Below, piece by piece: positions 1-6,554 of a DNA stretch of 7,215 nt; within the stretch, counting starts at the first letter, position 1; each line of letters starts with the position of its first letter. Position numbers and translations under genes: made by a program. The stretch is from contig JAJRRX010000060.1 in the NCBI GenBank assembly GCA_024279075.1, forward strand, positions 1-7,215, written 5' to 3'. Source of the stretch: Alphaproteobacteria bacterium. GTDB taxonomy: Bacteria > Pseudomonadota > Alphaproteobacteria > Rhodobacterales > Rhodobacteraceae. The notes under the pieces were generated by a model. That model ran no database searches, was not told the origin of the DNA, and saw nothing but the letters and a program-made list of their open reading frames with translations.

Positions 1-2076
1 ACCGCTGGCTTTTAGCCCGTTGGTTTCAAGCGTTTTAACCGAGGCCGCCAGCTCGCCGGGTTGGGTGAAAAGATGGCGCACAACCAGCAAAATCATACCC
101 GCGGATTTGCCAATGATAATAGGGTCGGTTACCGCCAAAAGTGGCGGTGCGTCCATCAGGGTCATTTCAAAACGCTCATCCAATTCGGCACACATTTTGG
201 AAAAATTAGCGTTCATCAAAAGCTCAGACGGGTTGGGCGGGTATTTGCCAGCCGGAATGAAGCTCAGGCCGCTATCGGGGTCTTTTATGATTACGTCATC
301 CAGCGTGGCGCGCCCACTTAGCACATCGCTTAGCCCTAGGGCGGATTTGGGCAGGCCAAAATAGCGGCGCAAATAGCCACGGCGAATATCGGCATCTACC
401 AAGCACACATTTTGCCCTGATTGTGCCATAACCGTTGCCAGATTAATGGCGAGGAAGGATTTACCCTCGCCAGGGCGCGAGCTGGTAAACAAAAGTATCT
501 TTGATTTGGCATCCAACATGCCAAAGTGCAGGCTGGTGCGCAGGCTGCGCAGGGCCTCGATCGAAAGGTTTGTCGGCTCGGTTTTGGCCAAAATTGGTGT
601 ATCTTTGCCGCGCTTGTTGGCCCCAAAATCGCCATTACCCACTTTTTGCACGGTCCCGAATACCGAGATGTCAACGGCCTCAATATCCTCTTTACCCTCA
701 ACGCCTCGGGTAATGAAGGAGCGGATGACAACAATGCCGATGGCCACGATAAAGGCAAACACCGTAGAAATGATGACAATCAGCGGTTTTGAGGGCTTTA
801 CCGGCTTAGGAAATACCATCGGAGAATCAATAACGCGGATATTTCCTATTGTGCCGGCTTTGATCACGCTCAATTCTTGCGCGCGGCTGACGAGTTGAAG
901 ATAAATCTCGCGGTTAACCTGTAGGTCTTGTGTAAGGCGCAGCATTTCGAGTTGAGTTTCAGGCAGGTTTACTGATTGGCTACGAATATCACTTAGCTGG
1001 CTTTCAAGCTCGGCCCGATTATCTAGCAAGGTTTGATAGACGGGGTGGGCTTGCGTATAGCGCTTTTTTAGTTCTTGCTCCTGTAAAATGAGCTGGCTTA
1101 GCTGGGCTTCAAGATTTACGGTTTTTTCCAGCAATGTCTGAGTTTCAAAAGTCAGGTCTAGAGAGTCCTGTGAGAGCTTATAGGCGTTAACAGCATCTTC
1201 GGCTTCCCGCATTTTGGCTTCGGCATCGGGCAGTTGTTCTTCAATAAAAGTGAGGCTGTTATCGGCTTCGGCGGCATTGCGGGTAACGTTTTGCAAAAGA
1301 TACACATCGGCGATTTCGCGCAGAATCGCATCTGCTAGGGCAGGATCTTTGTGGAGCATCGTTAACTGGATAATTGACGAGTTTTTGCCTTTTTCCGTAA
1401 TGCGATAAGCTTCCCGAAGGCTGGTTAATACATCGGCAAATATGGTTTTTTTAATCACAAATTGCCGCCCGGCGGTGCCAGAAATAGCATTTATTTGCAC
1501 AGCAAAACCAAGCTCGGACCGGCGAAAAATTTCACCTATGCGGCCACGTAGAGGCGCACCGGATTGAAGGTCGATCTCGTATTCGTCTCCGCCCAGATAC
1601 GTAAGCGTAATTTCAGTATTCATTAGCTCATCTGGCACGTCTAGCTTGCCAATTTTGATGGCTTCATCGTGCCACGCATAGCTGGAAATAAACCCCCAAT
1701 TTGGGTCGGGAATATTGTAGCGCAGCAGAAAATTTCCAACAAAAGGCAAGCGTTTTGGCGCGGCGGTTATATCCAGATCAAGTGAGTCTATCACCTGCCC
1801 GAGGATCATACGAGATTGCAAAATTTCGATCTCGGCCACTGATTGCGGGGTATCCGAAAACATCGAGGACAGGTCGGTTGAAAGCGCCATACCACCGCTG
1901 GATTTTTCTTCCAGTTGAATGAGTGCATCGGCTTTAAAAATCGGTGTGCTTGTCAACGCGATGGCGACACCAAATATAATTCCGATGAAGGTAATGAACA
2001 TAATCAGCAGTTTTTTGCGATAAAACAGTAAGAATAGCTCGAGAATGTCGATTTCTTTATTCGCAGGCGTTGCCAT
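1..2076 (-). CDS. wzc: Wzc-type polysaccharide copolymerase / tyrosine autokinase (3' end cut off by window edge)
   Basis: Inner-membrane protein that controls polymerisation and export of a surface polysaccharide and autophosphorylates on tyrosines. The frame is open from an ATG at 2076 to the edge: 692 codons, no stop. Seen in order: a first membrane segment at about residues 20-42; a Wzz-type periplasmic domain; predicted coiled coil at about 275-375; the GNVR region at about 372-425 (LPETQLEMLRLTQDLQ, then IGNIRVID and a PKPVKP stretch); a second membrane segment at about 431-451; an ExxRxxR oligomerisation motif (E507, R510, R513); Walker A with K539 and S540; Walker A' with D561 and D563; Walker B with D642 (LMDAPP). 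E. coli Wzc is about 720 residues, so roughly 30 residues are missing, including the tyrosine-rich tail. The start lies 2 bases after the wzb stop, behind a GGGAG ribosome site. Kinase and copolymerase are fused, as is usual in proteobacteria. Whether the tail tyrosines exist cannot be seen. Confidence 0.95.
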   Translation of the reverse strand, partial: MATPANKEIDILELFLLFYRKKLLIMFITFIGIIFGVAIALTSTPIFKADALIQLEEKSSGGMALSTDLSSMFSDTPQSVAEIEILQSRMILGQVIDSLDLDITAAPKRLPFVGNFLLRYNIPDPNWGFISSYAWHDEAIKIGKLDVPDELMNTEITLTYLGGDEYEIDLQSGAPLRGRIGEIFRRSELGFAVQINAISGTAGRQFVIKKTIFADVLTSLREAYRITEKGKNSSIIQLTMLHKDPALADAILREIADVYLLQNVTRNAAEADNSLTFIEEQLPDAEAKMREAEDAVNAYKLSQDSLDLTFETQTLLEKTVNLEAQLSQLILQEQELKKRYTQAHPVYQTLLDNRAELESQLSDIRSQSVNLPETQLEMLRLTQDLQVNREIYLQLVSRAQELSVIKAGTIGNIRVIDSPMVFPKPVKPSKPLIVIISTVFAFIVAIGIVVIRSFITRGVEGKEDIEAVDISVFGTVQKVGNGDFGANKRGKDTPILAKTEPTNLSIEALRSLRTSLHFGMLDAKSKILLFTSSRPGEGKSFLAINLATVMAQSGQNVCLVDADIRRGYLRRYFGLPKSALGLSDVLSGRATLDDVIIKDPDSGLSFIPAGKYPPNPSELLMNANFSKMCAELDERFEMTLMDAPPLLAVTDPIIIGKSAGMILLVVRHLFTQPGELAASVKTLETNGLKASG

Positions 2077-2078
2077 TA

Positions 2079-2513
2079 TTATGCTCCCAGCTTTTGGGAC
2101 CATGCCGCACAAGCCGCGGAAAGTTGGTCAAATACCAATTGATGGAACTCGGGGCTTTGGCGGTAAGGGTCTGCGATTTCCTGTTCGTCCATCCATTGGG
2201 CCAATAGCATTGTTTTGCCGCTCACAGCGGGCGCTTTTTCGGAAATAACCCGAATATGACCCTTTTCCAGCGCCAGAATAAGGTCAAATTCGGCGGCAAT
2301 TTCGGCGGTAAACTGGCGGGCAACATGGCCATCTAGGCTAAGCCCTGCTTTGGCGGCAACTGCGCTCATATCATTATCGGCCGCGTGGCCTTCCAGCGCC
2401 GCGATACCAGCGGATTCCACCCGTAGATTCGGGCAAGAATTGGCGATCAGCCGTTCGCCAGCAGGCGAACGGCATATGTTTCCAACACAAACCACTAAAA
2501 CTGATTTAATCAT
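2079..2513 (-). CDS. wzb: Low-molecular-weight protein tyrosine phosphatase, Wzb type
   Basis: Cytosolic phosphatase of 144 residues, the usual size for the family, expected to dephosphorylate the tyrosine tail of Wzc. The signature P-loop CX5RS is at C9-S16 (CVGNICRS), with nucleophile C9 and phosphate-binding R15; the DPY motif with general acid D115 is at 115-117. The ATG overlaps the wza stop by four bases (ATGA), pointing to translational coupling, and the stop is two bases before wzc. An AGGA sits about 11 bases upstream, so initiation may rely partly on coupling. Position between wza and wzc matches E. coli capsule loci and argues for Wzb rather than a general LMW-PTP or an arsenate reductase. 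Confidence 0.93.
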   Translation of the reverse strand: MIKSVLVVCVGNICRSPAGERLIANSCPNLRVESAGIAALEGHAADNDMSAVAAKAGLSLDGHVARQFTAEIAAEFDLILALEKGHIRVISEKAPAVSGKTMLLAQWMDEQEIADPYRQSPEFHQLVFDQLSAACAAWSQKLGA

Positions 2514-3673
2514 TGAAGATCAATTCCTATAAGCTGGGCCTCGCGCAACGCACCAATGGTCGGGAAGATTTGGGTGATAATCTCGTTCCAACGGGCGGCT
2601 GGGTCGGCCACGATATACACAACATCATCCGGTTGCAGCATGAATTTGGTGGCCAGCACAAAGGCAATTGGCGTGCTGGCGTCTAGCTGAAATACATCTA
2701 TCCGCTCGGCTTGATTTCTGAACACAAATATACCGCTGGCATCTGCCGTGGTTTCATCCAGTCCGCCTTGCTGGGTTATGGCTTCGGTCAAGCTTATGCT
2801 GTCATTTCCGAGATCAACCACACCCGGGGTCAGAATTTTGCCAAGCATAAAAGCCCGGCGCGGTTCGGCGATGGGCACATTAACAATATCGCCACCGCGC
2901 AACACAGGGTTATTGCTGGCTTGCCCTGTTGCCATAAAGCTCTGCAGGTCCACATGATAGCTTTTTCCATTGCGCCGAATGGTGACCTGCTGGTCATCTG
3001 CGGCCTCTGTTAGGCCACCAGAAGCGTTGATCGCTTCAAGTAACGAAAGCGGGATATTGGTGACTGCAAGAGATTTAGGCGCAACAACCGCGCCTGTTAC
3101 CACCACTTTACGCGCGTTATAGGCCGCTACTTTAACTTCGATTTGCGGGTCAGGAATAAACTCTTGCAAGCGCTCCGTGAGCTCTCGCTGCACATCCCCT
3201 ACCAGCCGGCCCGCCACGCGGACTTGCCCCAAATAGGGGTAAAAAATGCCCCCATTTTCGTTTACGATACTGCCGGATTCAAGCAAGCTGCTTTGTGGCC
3301 CGGCCGAAAGGGTAAGTTCTGGATGGTCCCACACGATCACGCTCAAAACATCACCAACGCCGATATTATATTGCCAGCTCGAACGCGAGGAAGAGAGTTC
3401 GGAATTACTGTGGGCAAGGTTGGCGCGCGCCCCCATTTGATTGATATTTGCAGGGGTTAGCGGAATGACGCGCACATAATCTGGCAGTTCTGATGATTGT
3501 TCAGAAACGCTGGTCGGAAAGTCTGTGCGAGAAACCGCCGCACAGCCCGCCAAAACGGAAAGAGCAGCGAGCATCAAAAACAGCCCGCGCGCGGAATTTC
3601 GAAAAGGAATCAATTTTAAACCCGTTTGATAGAAAGCCGTAAGCCCGAGAACATGCGCGTGTGGGGCAAGCAC
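2510..3673 (-). CDS. wza: Wza-type outer-membrane polysaccharide export lipoprotein
   Basis: Forms the outer-membrane channel through which capsule or exopolysaccharide leaves the cell. The GTG at 3673 gives 387 residues. A hydrophobic stretch ends in a lipobox, LAGC with lipidated C44, so the product is a type II-processed lipoprotein. Poly_export domain at about 100-185 (IGVGDVLSVIVWDHPEL at 104-120; FYPYLGQV at 144-151); first SLBB domain at about 188-268 (NASGGLTEAAD); second SLBB at about 272-355 (ASGIFVFR, LQPDDVVYI); a C-terminal amphipathic helix at about 357-387 (RWNEIITQIFPTIG), which in E. coli Wza builds the alpha-helical membrane barrel. Mature length of about 344 is close to E. 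coli Wza. Start is uncertain: GTG has AGTAGG upstream and lies 8 bases after the uppS stop, but makes a long 43-residue leader; a TTG at 3613 would give a more normal 23-residue lipoprotein signal. Confidence 0.93.
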   Translation of the reverse strand: MLAPHAHVLGLTAFYQTGLKLIPFRNSARGLFLMLAALSVLAGCAAVSRTDFPTSVSEQSSELPDYVRVIPLTPANINQMGARANLAHSNSELSSSRSSWQYNIGVGDVLSVIVWDHPELTLSAGPQSSLLESGSIVNENGGIFYPYLGQVRVAGRLVGDVQRELTERLQEFIPDPQIEVKVAAYNARKVVVTGAVVAPKSLAVTNIPLSLLEAINASGGLTEAADDQQVTIRRNGKSYHVDLQSFMATGQASNNPVLRGGDIVNVPIAEPRRAFMLGKILTPGVVDLGNDSISLTEAITQQGGLDETTADASGIFVFRNQAERIDVFQLDASTPIAFVLATKFMLQPDDVVYIVADPAARWNEIITQIFPTIGALREAQLIGIDLQ

Positions 3674-3681
3674 GTCAAGAC

Positions 3682-4395
3682 CTACTCTGCCAATTCGGTG
3701 TTTTTGGGAACCACAGCGCCAAATTGCCGGGTGCGCGCATGATAATTCTGCAGCGCCTTGTCAAAAACTGCGAGCGAGAACTCAGGCCATGATTCTTGCA
3801 GAAAAGCAAATTCGGAATAAGCGCTCTGCCAGATCATAAAGTTTGAAATCCGCATTTCCCCGGCGGTGCGAATTATCAAATCCGGGTCATTCTGCCCGCC
3901 CGTATCCAAATGCGCCGAAAAAAGCTCTTCGGTTATATCGTCAACCGACAATTCATCAGTTTTTACTTTGTTTGCCACAGCTTTTACAGCCCGCACCACC
4001 TCGTCTCGCCCACCATAATTAAGCGCGATGTTAAGGTTGAGGCCAGTGTTGTTTTCGGTCAGGCTCCGCAATTTTTCCATCAAAATCAGAATGTCAGGTG
4101 AAAGGGGGCTAGGGTCTCCAATAAAGCGAACACGCACATTCTCTCCGTGAAGCTCAACAAGATTGTTGGCCAAATACCCGCGAAATAGCTTCATCAGCCC
4201 TTCAACTTCATGGGCGGCACGCTTCCAGTTTTCGGTAGAAAACGCATATAGAGTAAGCGTTTTCACGCCAAGATCCGGGCAGCATTTTACAACCTTTTTA
4301 ACCTGCGAAGCCCCACGCTTATGGCCGATTAAACGCGCAAGCCCGCGGCGCGTGGCCCAACGGCCATTCCCGTCCATAATTATACCAACATGCAT
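3682..4395 (-). CDS. uppS: Undecaprenyl diphosphate synthase (cis-prenyltransferase), first gene of the capsule export operon
   Basis: Condenses isopentenyl diphosphate onto farnesyl diphosphate to make C55 undecaprenyl diphosphate, precursor of the lipid carrier for peptidoglycan and surface polysaccharides; acts at the cytoplasmic face of the membrane. From the ATG at 4395 the protein has 237 residues. Motifs seen: MDGNGRW at 7-13 with catalytic D8; GHKRG at 24-28 with H25; FSTENW at 52-57; NYGGRDE at 126-132; and RTAGEMRISNF at 176-186 with R176, R182 and S184, then E195. Spacing between these residues matches, as I recall it, E. coli UppS (D26, H43, S71, R194, R200, S202, E213) with a constant offset of 18, so it should be active. 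The frame is open up to a GTG at 4503, but a strong GGGGAAG five bases before the ATG and the family start favour 4395. The alphaproteobacterial housekeeping copy usually sits in the frr-uppS-cdsA cluster, so this may be a second, capsule-dedicated copy (inference). Confidence 0.92.
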   Translation of the reverse strand: MHVGIIMDGNGRWATRRGLARLIGHKRGASQVKKVVKCCPDLGVKTLTLYAFSTENWKRAAHEVEGLMKLFRGYLANNLVELHGENVRVRFIGDPSPLSPDILILMEKLRSLTENNTGLNLNIALNYGGRDEVVRAVKAVANKVKTDELSVDDITEELFSAHLDTGGQNDPDLIIRTAGEMRISNFMIWQSAYSEFAFLQESWPEFSLAVFDKALQNYHARTRQFGAVVPKNTELAE

Positions 4396-4400
4396 GTAAA

Positions 4401-4407
4401 CTTCCCC
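4401..4407 (-). promoter_or_regulatory. Ribosome binding site deciding the uppS start
   Basis: On the minus strand GGGGAAG lies five bases before the ATG at 4395. No comparable site precedes the upstream in-frame GTG at 4503, so this fixes the start of uppS at 4395. Confidence 0.7.
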
Positions 4408-4434
4408 GGCAACTAAAACGTAGTAAAGAACAGA

Positions 4435-4464
4435 TTCGCGCAAAGCGAGAACTGTTGTTACAGT
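4435..4464 (-). promoter_or_regulatory. Two adjacent small hairpins in the uppS leader
   Basis: First in transcription order, ACTGT-N4-ACAGT at 4451-4464 is a perfect five-base stem. Next, 4435-4451 has seven-base arms with one mismatch around a TTT loop. They share base 4451, so both cannot form completely. No U-run follows, so these are not plain terminators; they could affect leader structure or bind a regulator. Confidence 0.3.
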
Positions 4465-4520
4465 CTTAGCAATTCTTAAGGAAAAAACAATGGTGCAAAT
4501 CACTTGCGCTTGTATTGGAT

Positions 4521-4547
4521 CGGCACGAATATCGCACTATTGTGCCG
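4521..4547. promoter_or_regulatory. Inverted repeat at the predicted uppS transcription start (possible operator)
   Basis: CGGCAC at 4521-4526 is repeated inverted as GTGCCG at 4542-4547. Nested inside, GCAC (4534-4537) and GTGC (4542-4545) form a second palindrome with a four-base loop. The element directly follows the candidate -10, so it would cover the start point: either a repressor site or the first structured part of the leader RNA. Confidence 0.4.
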
Positions 4548-4550
4548 TAA

Positions 4551-4559
4551 ATTGTATCA
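4551..4559 (-). promoter_or_regulatory. Candidate extended -10 promoter for the uppS operon
   Basis: On the minus strand the sequence reads TGATACAAT, an extended -10 (TG-N-TACAAT) one base from the TATAAT consensus. No good -35 lies 16-18 bases upstream, which suits an extended -10 promoter or one needing an activator. Predicted start is near 4544, leaving a leader of about 150 bases before uppS. Inference from sequence only. Confidence 0.4.
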
Positions 4560-4585
4560 ATTATTGCCTGAAAACGGTTTTTACC

Positions 4586-4600
4586 TTAACCTAGGGTCAA
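4586..4600. promoter_or_regulatory. Imperfect palindrome upstream of the candidate uppS promoter
   Basis: The minus strand reads TTGACC-CTA-GGTTAA, two six-base half-sites with one mismatch. It lies about 42-56 bases upstream of the predicted start, where an activator might bind. The half-sites resemble those of E. coli RutR (TTGACCA-N2-TGGTCAA), but the spacing is one base short. Confidence 0.3.
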
Positions 4601-4778
4601 GCGATCTACTGCTTATCCTGCCAAAAGTGAATAGATTGTCACAAACTGAAACCTACATTCGAAACCACGCAAACGTGCCTGCCTCACTTAAAGGCGACCT
4701 GTGGCAAATTGCTGGTTTCTAAAGTTATGCTTAGCGCGTAAACCCGAGTAGAATCATCAAGTATGAAAGAGGCGCGTT

Positions 4779-5852
4779 ATGGCGGTGACTAAAGAACAAG
4801 TGTTGAGTGCTCTGCGGCAAGTGAAGGACCCGGTGAGTGGCCAAGATATCGTAACCGCAGATATAGCGCGGGCCATTAGCATTGAAGGAGATGCGGTGCG
4901 CTTTGTGTTGGAGGTCGAGGCGGCGCGCGGCGTGGCGATGGAGCCGGTGCGGGTGGAAGCGATTGAGGCCGTAGAGGCCTTGCAAGGGGTAGGTAAAGTG
5001 TCAGCCCTGATCACGGCGCATTCTGAAAAGAAGGTGCCGGATTTGGGCGCGGGCAAAAAGCCTGCCGCACCGCAAGGGCCACAAAGCATTCCTGGCGTTA
5101 AGCATATCATTGCGGTGGCTTCTGGCAAAGGTGGCGTGGGGAAATCAACCGTTTCTGCCAATTTGGCGGTGGCGCTGGCGGGTTTGGGGCTCAAAATCGG
5201 CCTTTTGGACGCAGATATCTATGGCCCTTCGCAGCCCCGTATGATGGGCACCTTGGCGCGGCCAAAATCCATTGGCGAGCGCGGCATGGCACCGGTGGAA
5301 AAGCATGGCATCAAGCTAATGTCTATGGGCCTGATGATGCGGGAGGATGAAGCCGTAATTTGGCGTGGTCCCATGCTGATGGGGGCTTTGCAACAGATGC
5401 TCAACCAAGTGGAGTGGGGCCAACTTGATGTGTTGGTGATTGACCTGCCACCCGGCACAGGCGATGTGCAGCTGACCTTGAGCCAAAAAACAGCAATCAC
5501 CGGTGCTGTGGTGGTGTCCACCCCGCAAGATATCGCAATGCTGGACGCGCGTAAAGCGCTGGATATGTTCAGAAAAACCGGAACACCAGTGCTGGGGATT
5601 ATCGAAAATATGTCTACGCATGTTTGCTCCGAATGTGGGCATGAGGAGCATATTTTTGGCCATGGCGGGGCCGTGGCGGAGGCCGCCAAACTAAATGTGC
5701 CCCTGCTTGGTGAGGTGCCACTGGACATCGAAATTCGACTGGCCGGAGATGCCGGCGCGCCGATTGTAGTGGCAGCACCGGACAGCGCGCAAGCGAAGGC
5801 CTTTGTAGATATCGCCAAAAACCTGCTGCAAGTGAAGGCGCTACAAGCTTAG
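4779..5852 (+). CDS. mrp: Mrp/ApbC Fe-S cluster carrier ATPase
   Basis: Cytosolic P-loop NTPase of 357 residues that carries and delivers iron-sulfur clusters to apoproteins. Seen: an N-terminal MIP18-like (DUF59) domain at about 5-82; a Pro/Ala/Gly-rich linker at about 85-105; a deviant Walker A, SGKGGVGKST at 115-124, with both K117 and K122; Walker A' DADIYGPSQPRMMG at 144-157; WRGPM at 195-199; Walker B with D222 (IDLPPGTGD); and the C-terminal CxxC (C283, C286) that binds the bridging cluster in dimers. Length and domain order are normal. AAAGAGG lies six bases before the ATG. It is divergent from uppS and overlaps the TetR gene tail-to-tail by 12 bases. It is a widespread housekeeping gene with no evident tie to polysaccharide export. 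The name apbC is equivalent. Confidence 0.94.
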   Translation: MAVTKEQVLSALRQVKDPVSGQDIVTADIARAISIEGDAVRFVLEVEAARGVAMEPVRVEAIEAVEALQGVGKVSALITAHSEKKVPDLGAGKKPAAPQGPQSIPGVKHIIAVASGKGGVGKSTVSANLAVALAGLGLKIGLLDADIYGPSQPRMMGTLARPKSIGERGMAPVEKHGIKLMSMGLMMREDEAVIWRGPMLMGALQQMLNQVEWGQLDVLVIDLPPGTGDVQLTLSQKTAITGAVVVSTPQDIAMLDARKALDMFRKTGTPVLGIIENMSTHVCSECGHEEHIFGHGGAVAEAAKLNVPLLGEVPLDIEIRLAGDAGAPIVVAAPDSAQAKAFVDIAKNLLQVKALQA

Positions 5853-6488
5853 CGCCTTGGTAAACATGCCAATAAGAAAGGTTTTGGCGGTCTCAAAACG
5901 GTCGCCATAGCCCTCGTCCATCATTGCTTCGATTTGTGTATCGAAATCTGAATAATGCTGGGTGGTGGACCAGATCGAGAAAATCAGGTGGTAAGGGTCC
6001 ACGTCCGCAATTTTTCCCTCATTGATCCAGCGATTAATCACTGCAACCTTTTCACTTACCAATTCTTTCAGTTGCCCGTTCAGGGCTTCTTGCGAGCGCG
6101 GGGCCTCTTGAATAATCTCGTTGGCAAACAAGCGGCTTTCGCGCGGGTATTTTTGCGCCAAGGCGAGTTTGCGTTCGATATATGCACAAATCTCAGAGAT
6201 TGGGTCTCCATTTTGTTCGATTTGTGCAAGCGGCTCAAGCCATTTTTCCATCAACCCCGCTAGCAATTCGGCATGCAGCGCCTCCTTGGAGGCAAAATAG
6301 TAAAGCAGGTTGGGCTTGGAAAGCTTGGCCTGCTCAGCAATGAGATCAAGCGTTGCCCCCCGAAACCCGCGTTTGGAAAAAACCTCAAGCGCCGCTTCCA
6401 ATATGGCCGTGGTTTTCTCGCGTTGAATGCGCGTTGGCTTTTGAGTCGATTTGGCGCGCGGCTGGCTTATGGGCTTGGTTTTGGTCAC
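5841..6488 (-). CDS. TetR-family transcriptional regulator, RutR-like
   Basis: DNA-binding regulator of 215 residues from a GTG start. A basic N-terminal tail (1-24) precedes a TetR helix-turn-helix at about 27-73, with the recognition-helix region LSKPNLLYYFASKEAL at 56-71. The ligand-binding half resembles E. coli RutR: YIERKLALAQKYPRESRLFANEI at 103-125 (cited as positions) and HLIFSIWSTTQHYSDF at 167-182. E. coli RutR binds uracil and controls pyrimidine degradation and pH-related genes. No pyrimidine genes are in this window, so the ligand and targets here are unknown. A weak GAGAG precedes the GTG; an in-frame TTG seven codons upstream is an alternative start. A candidate promoter lies in the 66-base gap behind it. 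The 3' end overlaps mrp by 12 bases on the opposite strand. Confidence 0.85.
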   Translation of the reverse strand: MTKTKPISQPRAKSTQKPTRIQREKTTAILEAALEVFSKRGFRGATLDLIAEQAKLSKPNLLYYFASKEALHAELLAGLMEKWLEPLAQIEQNGDPISEICAYIERKLALAQKYPRESRLFANEIIQEAPRSQEALNGQLKELVSEKVAVINRWINEGKIADVDPYHLIFSIWSTTQHYSDFDTQIEAMMDEGYGDRFETAKTFLIGMFTKALSL

Positions 6489-6519
6489 GCTCTGGCTCTC
6501 GGTTGGGCAAGGTTAACGG

Positions 6520-6549
6520 ACTATAGAATACGCGCACCCCAAGGTGCAA
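6520..6549 (-). promoter_or_regulatory. Candidate sigma-70 promoter for the TetR gene, with internal palindrome
   Basis: On the minus strand TTGCAC (6544-6549) and TATAGT (6520-6525) are separated by 18 bases, 32 bases before the GTG start. The palindrome GCACC-N4-GGTGC at 6534-6547 overlaps the -35 and spacer and could be an operator, for example for autoregulation. The promoter would allow the TetR gene to be expressed separately from the XRE gene upstream. Confidence 0.4.
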
Positions 6550-6554
6550 ACCAT

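Larger units (their letters stand above)
4396..4778. other. Divergent intergenic region between uppS and mrp
   Basis: This 383-base stretch separates the leftward uppS-wza-wzb-wzc operon from rightward mrp. It is clearly AT-richer than the genes (76 G+C in the 180 bases 4501-4680, about 42%). It holds a candidate uppS promoter, an inverted repeat on its likely start point, an upstream palindrome and two small hairpins in the uppS leader, each listed separately. I see no convincing sigma-70 promoter for mrp; a TATGCT at 4726-4731 is a possible -10 but its -35 is poor. The only open frame on the plus strand (TTG at 4504 to 4722) has no ribosome site and no recognisable product. Confidence 0.6.

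Noticed and set aside
396..779. Minus-strand open frame of 127 codons within wzc
   Set aside because: Same strand but wrong frame; the wzc frame carries all the kinase motifs here.
4396..4503. 36-residue N-terminal extension of uppS from the GTG at 4503
   Set aside because: No ribosome site at the GTG, no family match in the extension, and a strong GGGGAAG site before the ATG at 4395.
4396..4560. JUMPstart/ops element (GGCGGTAG) expected before gammaproteobacterial capsule operons
   Set aside because: Searched by eye on the uppS strand and not found.
4702..4715. Sigma-54-like TGGCAAATTGCTGG before mrp
   Set aside because: The GG and GC elements are 8 bases apart instead of the required 12.
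4504..4722. Plus-strand open frame of 72 codons in the uppS-mrp intergenic region
   Set aside because: TTG start without a ribosome site, AT-rich, no recognisable motif, and it overlaps the candidate uppS promoter; most likely chance.
5219..5818. Minus-strand open frame of 199 codons opposite mrp
   Set aside because: Shadow of a clearly conserved gene; serine-rich low-complexity translation with no family.
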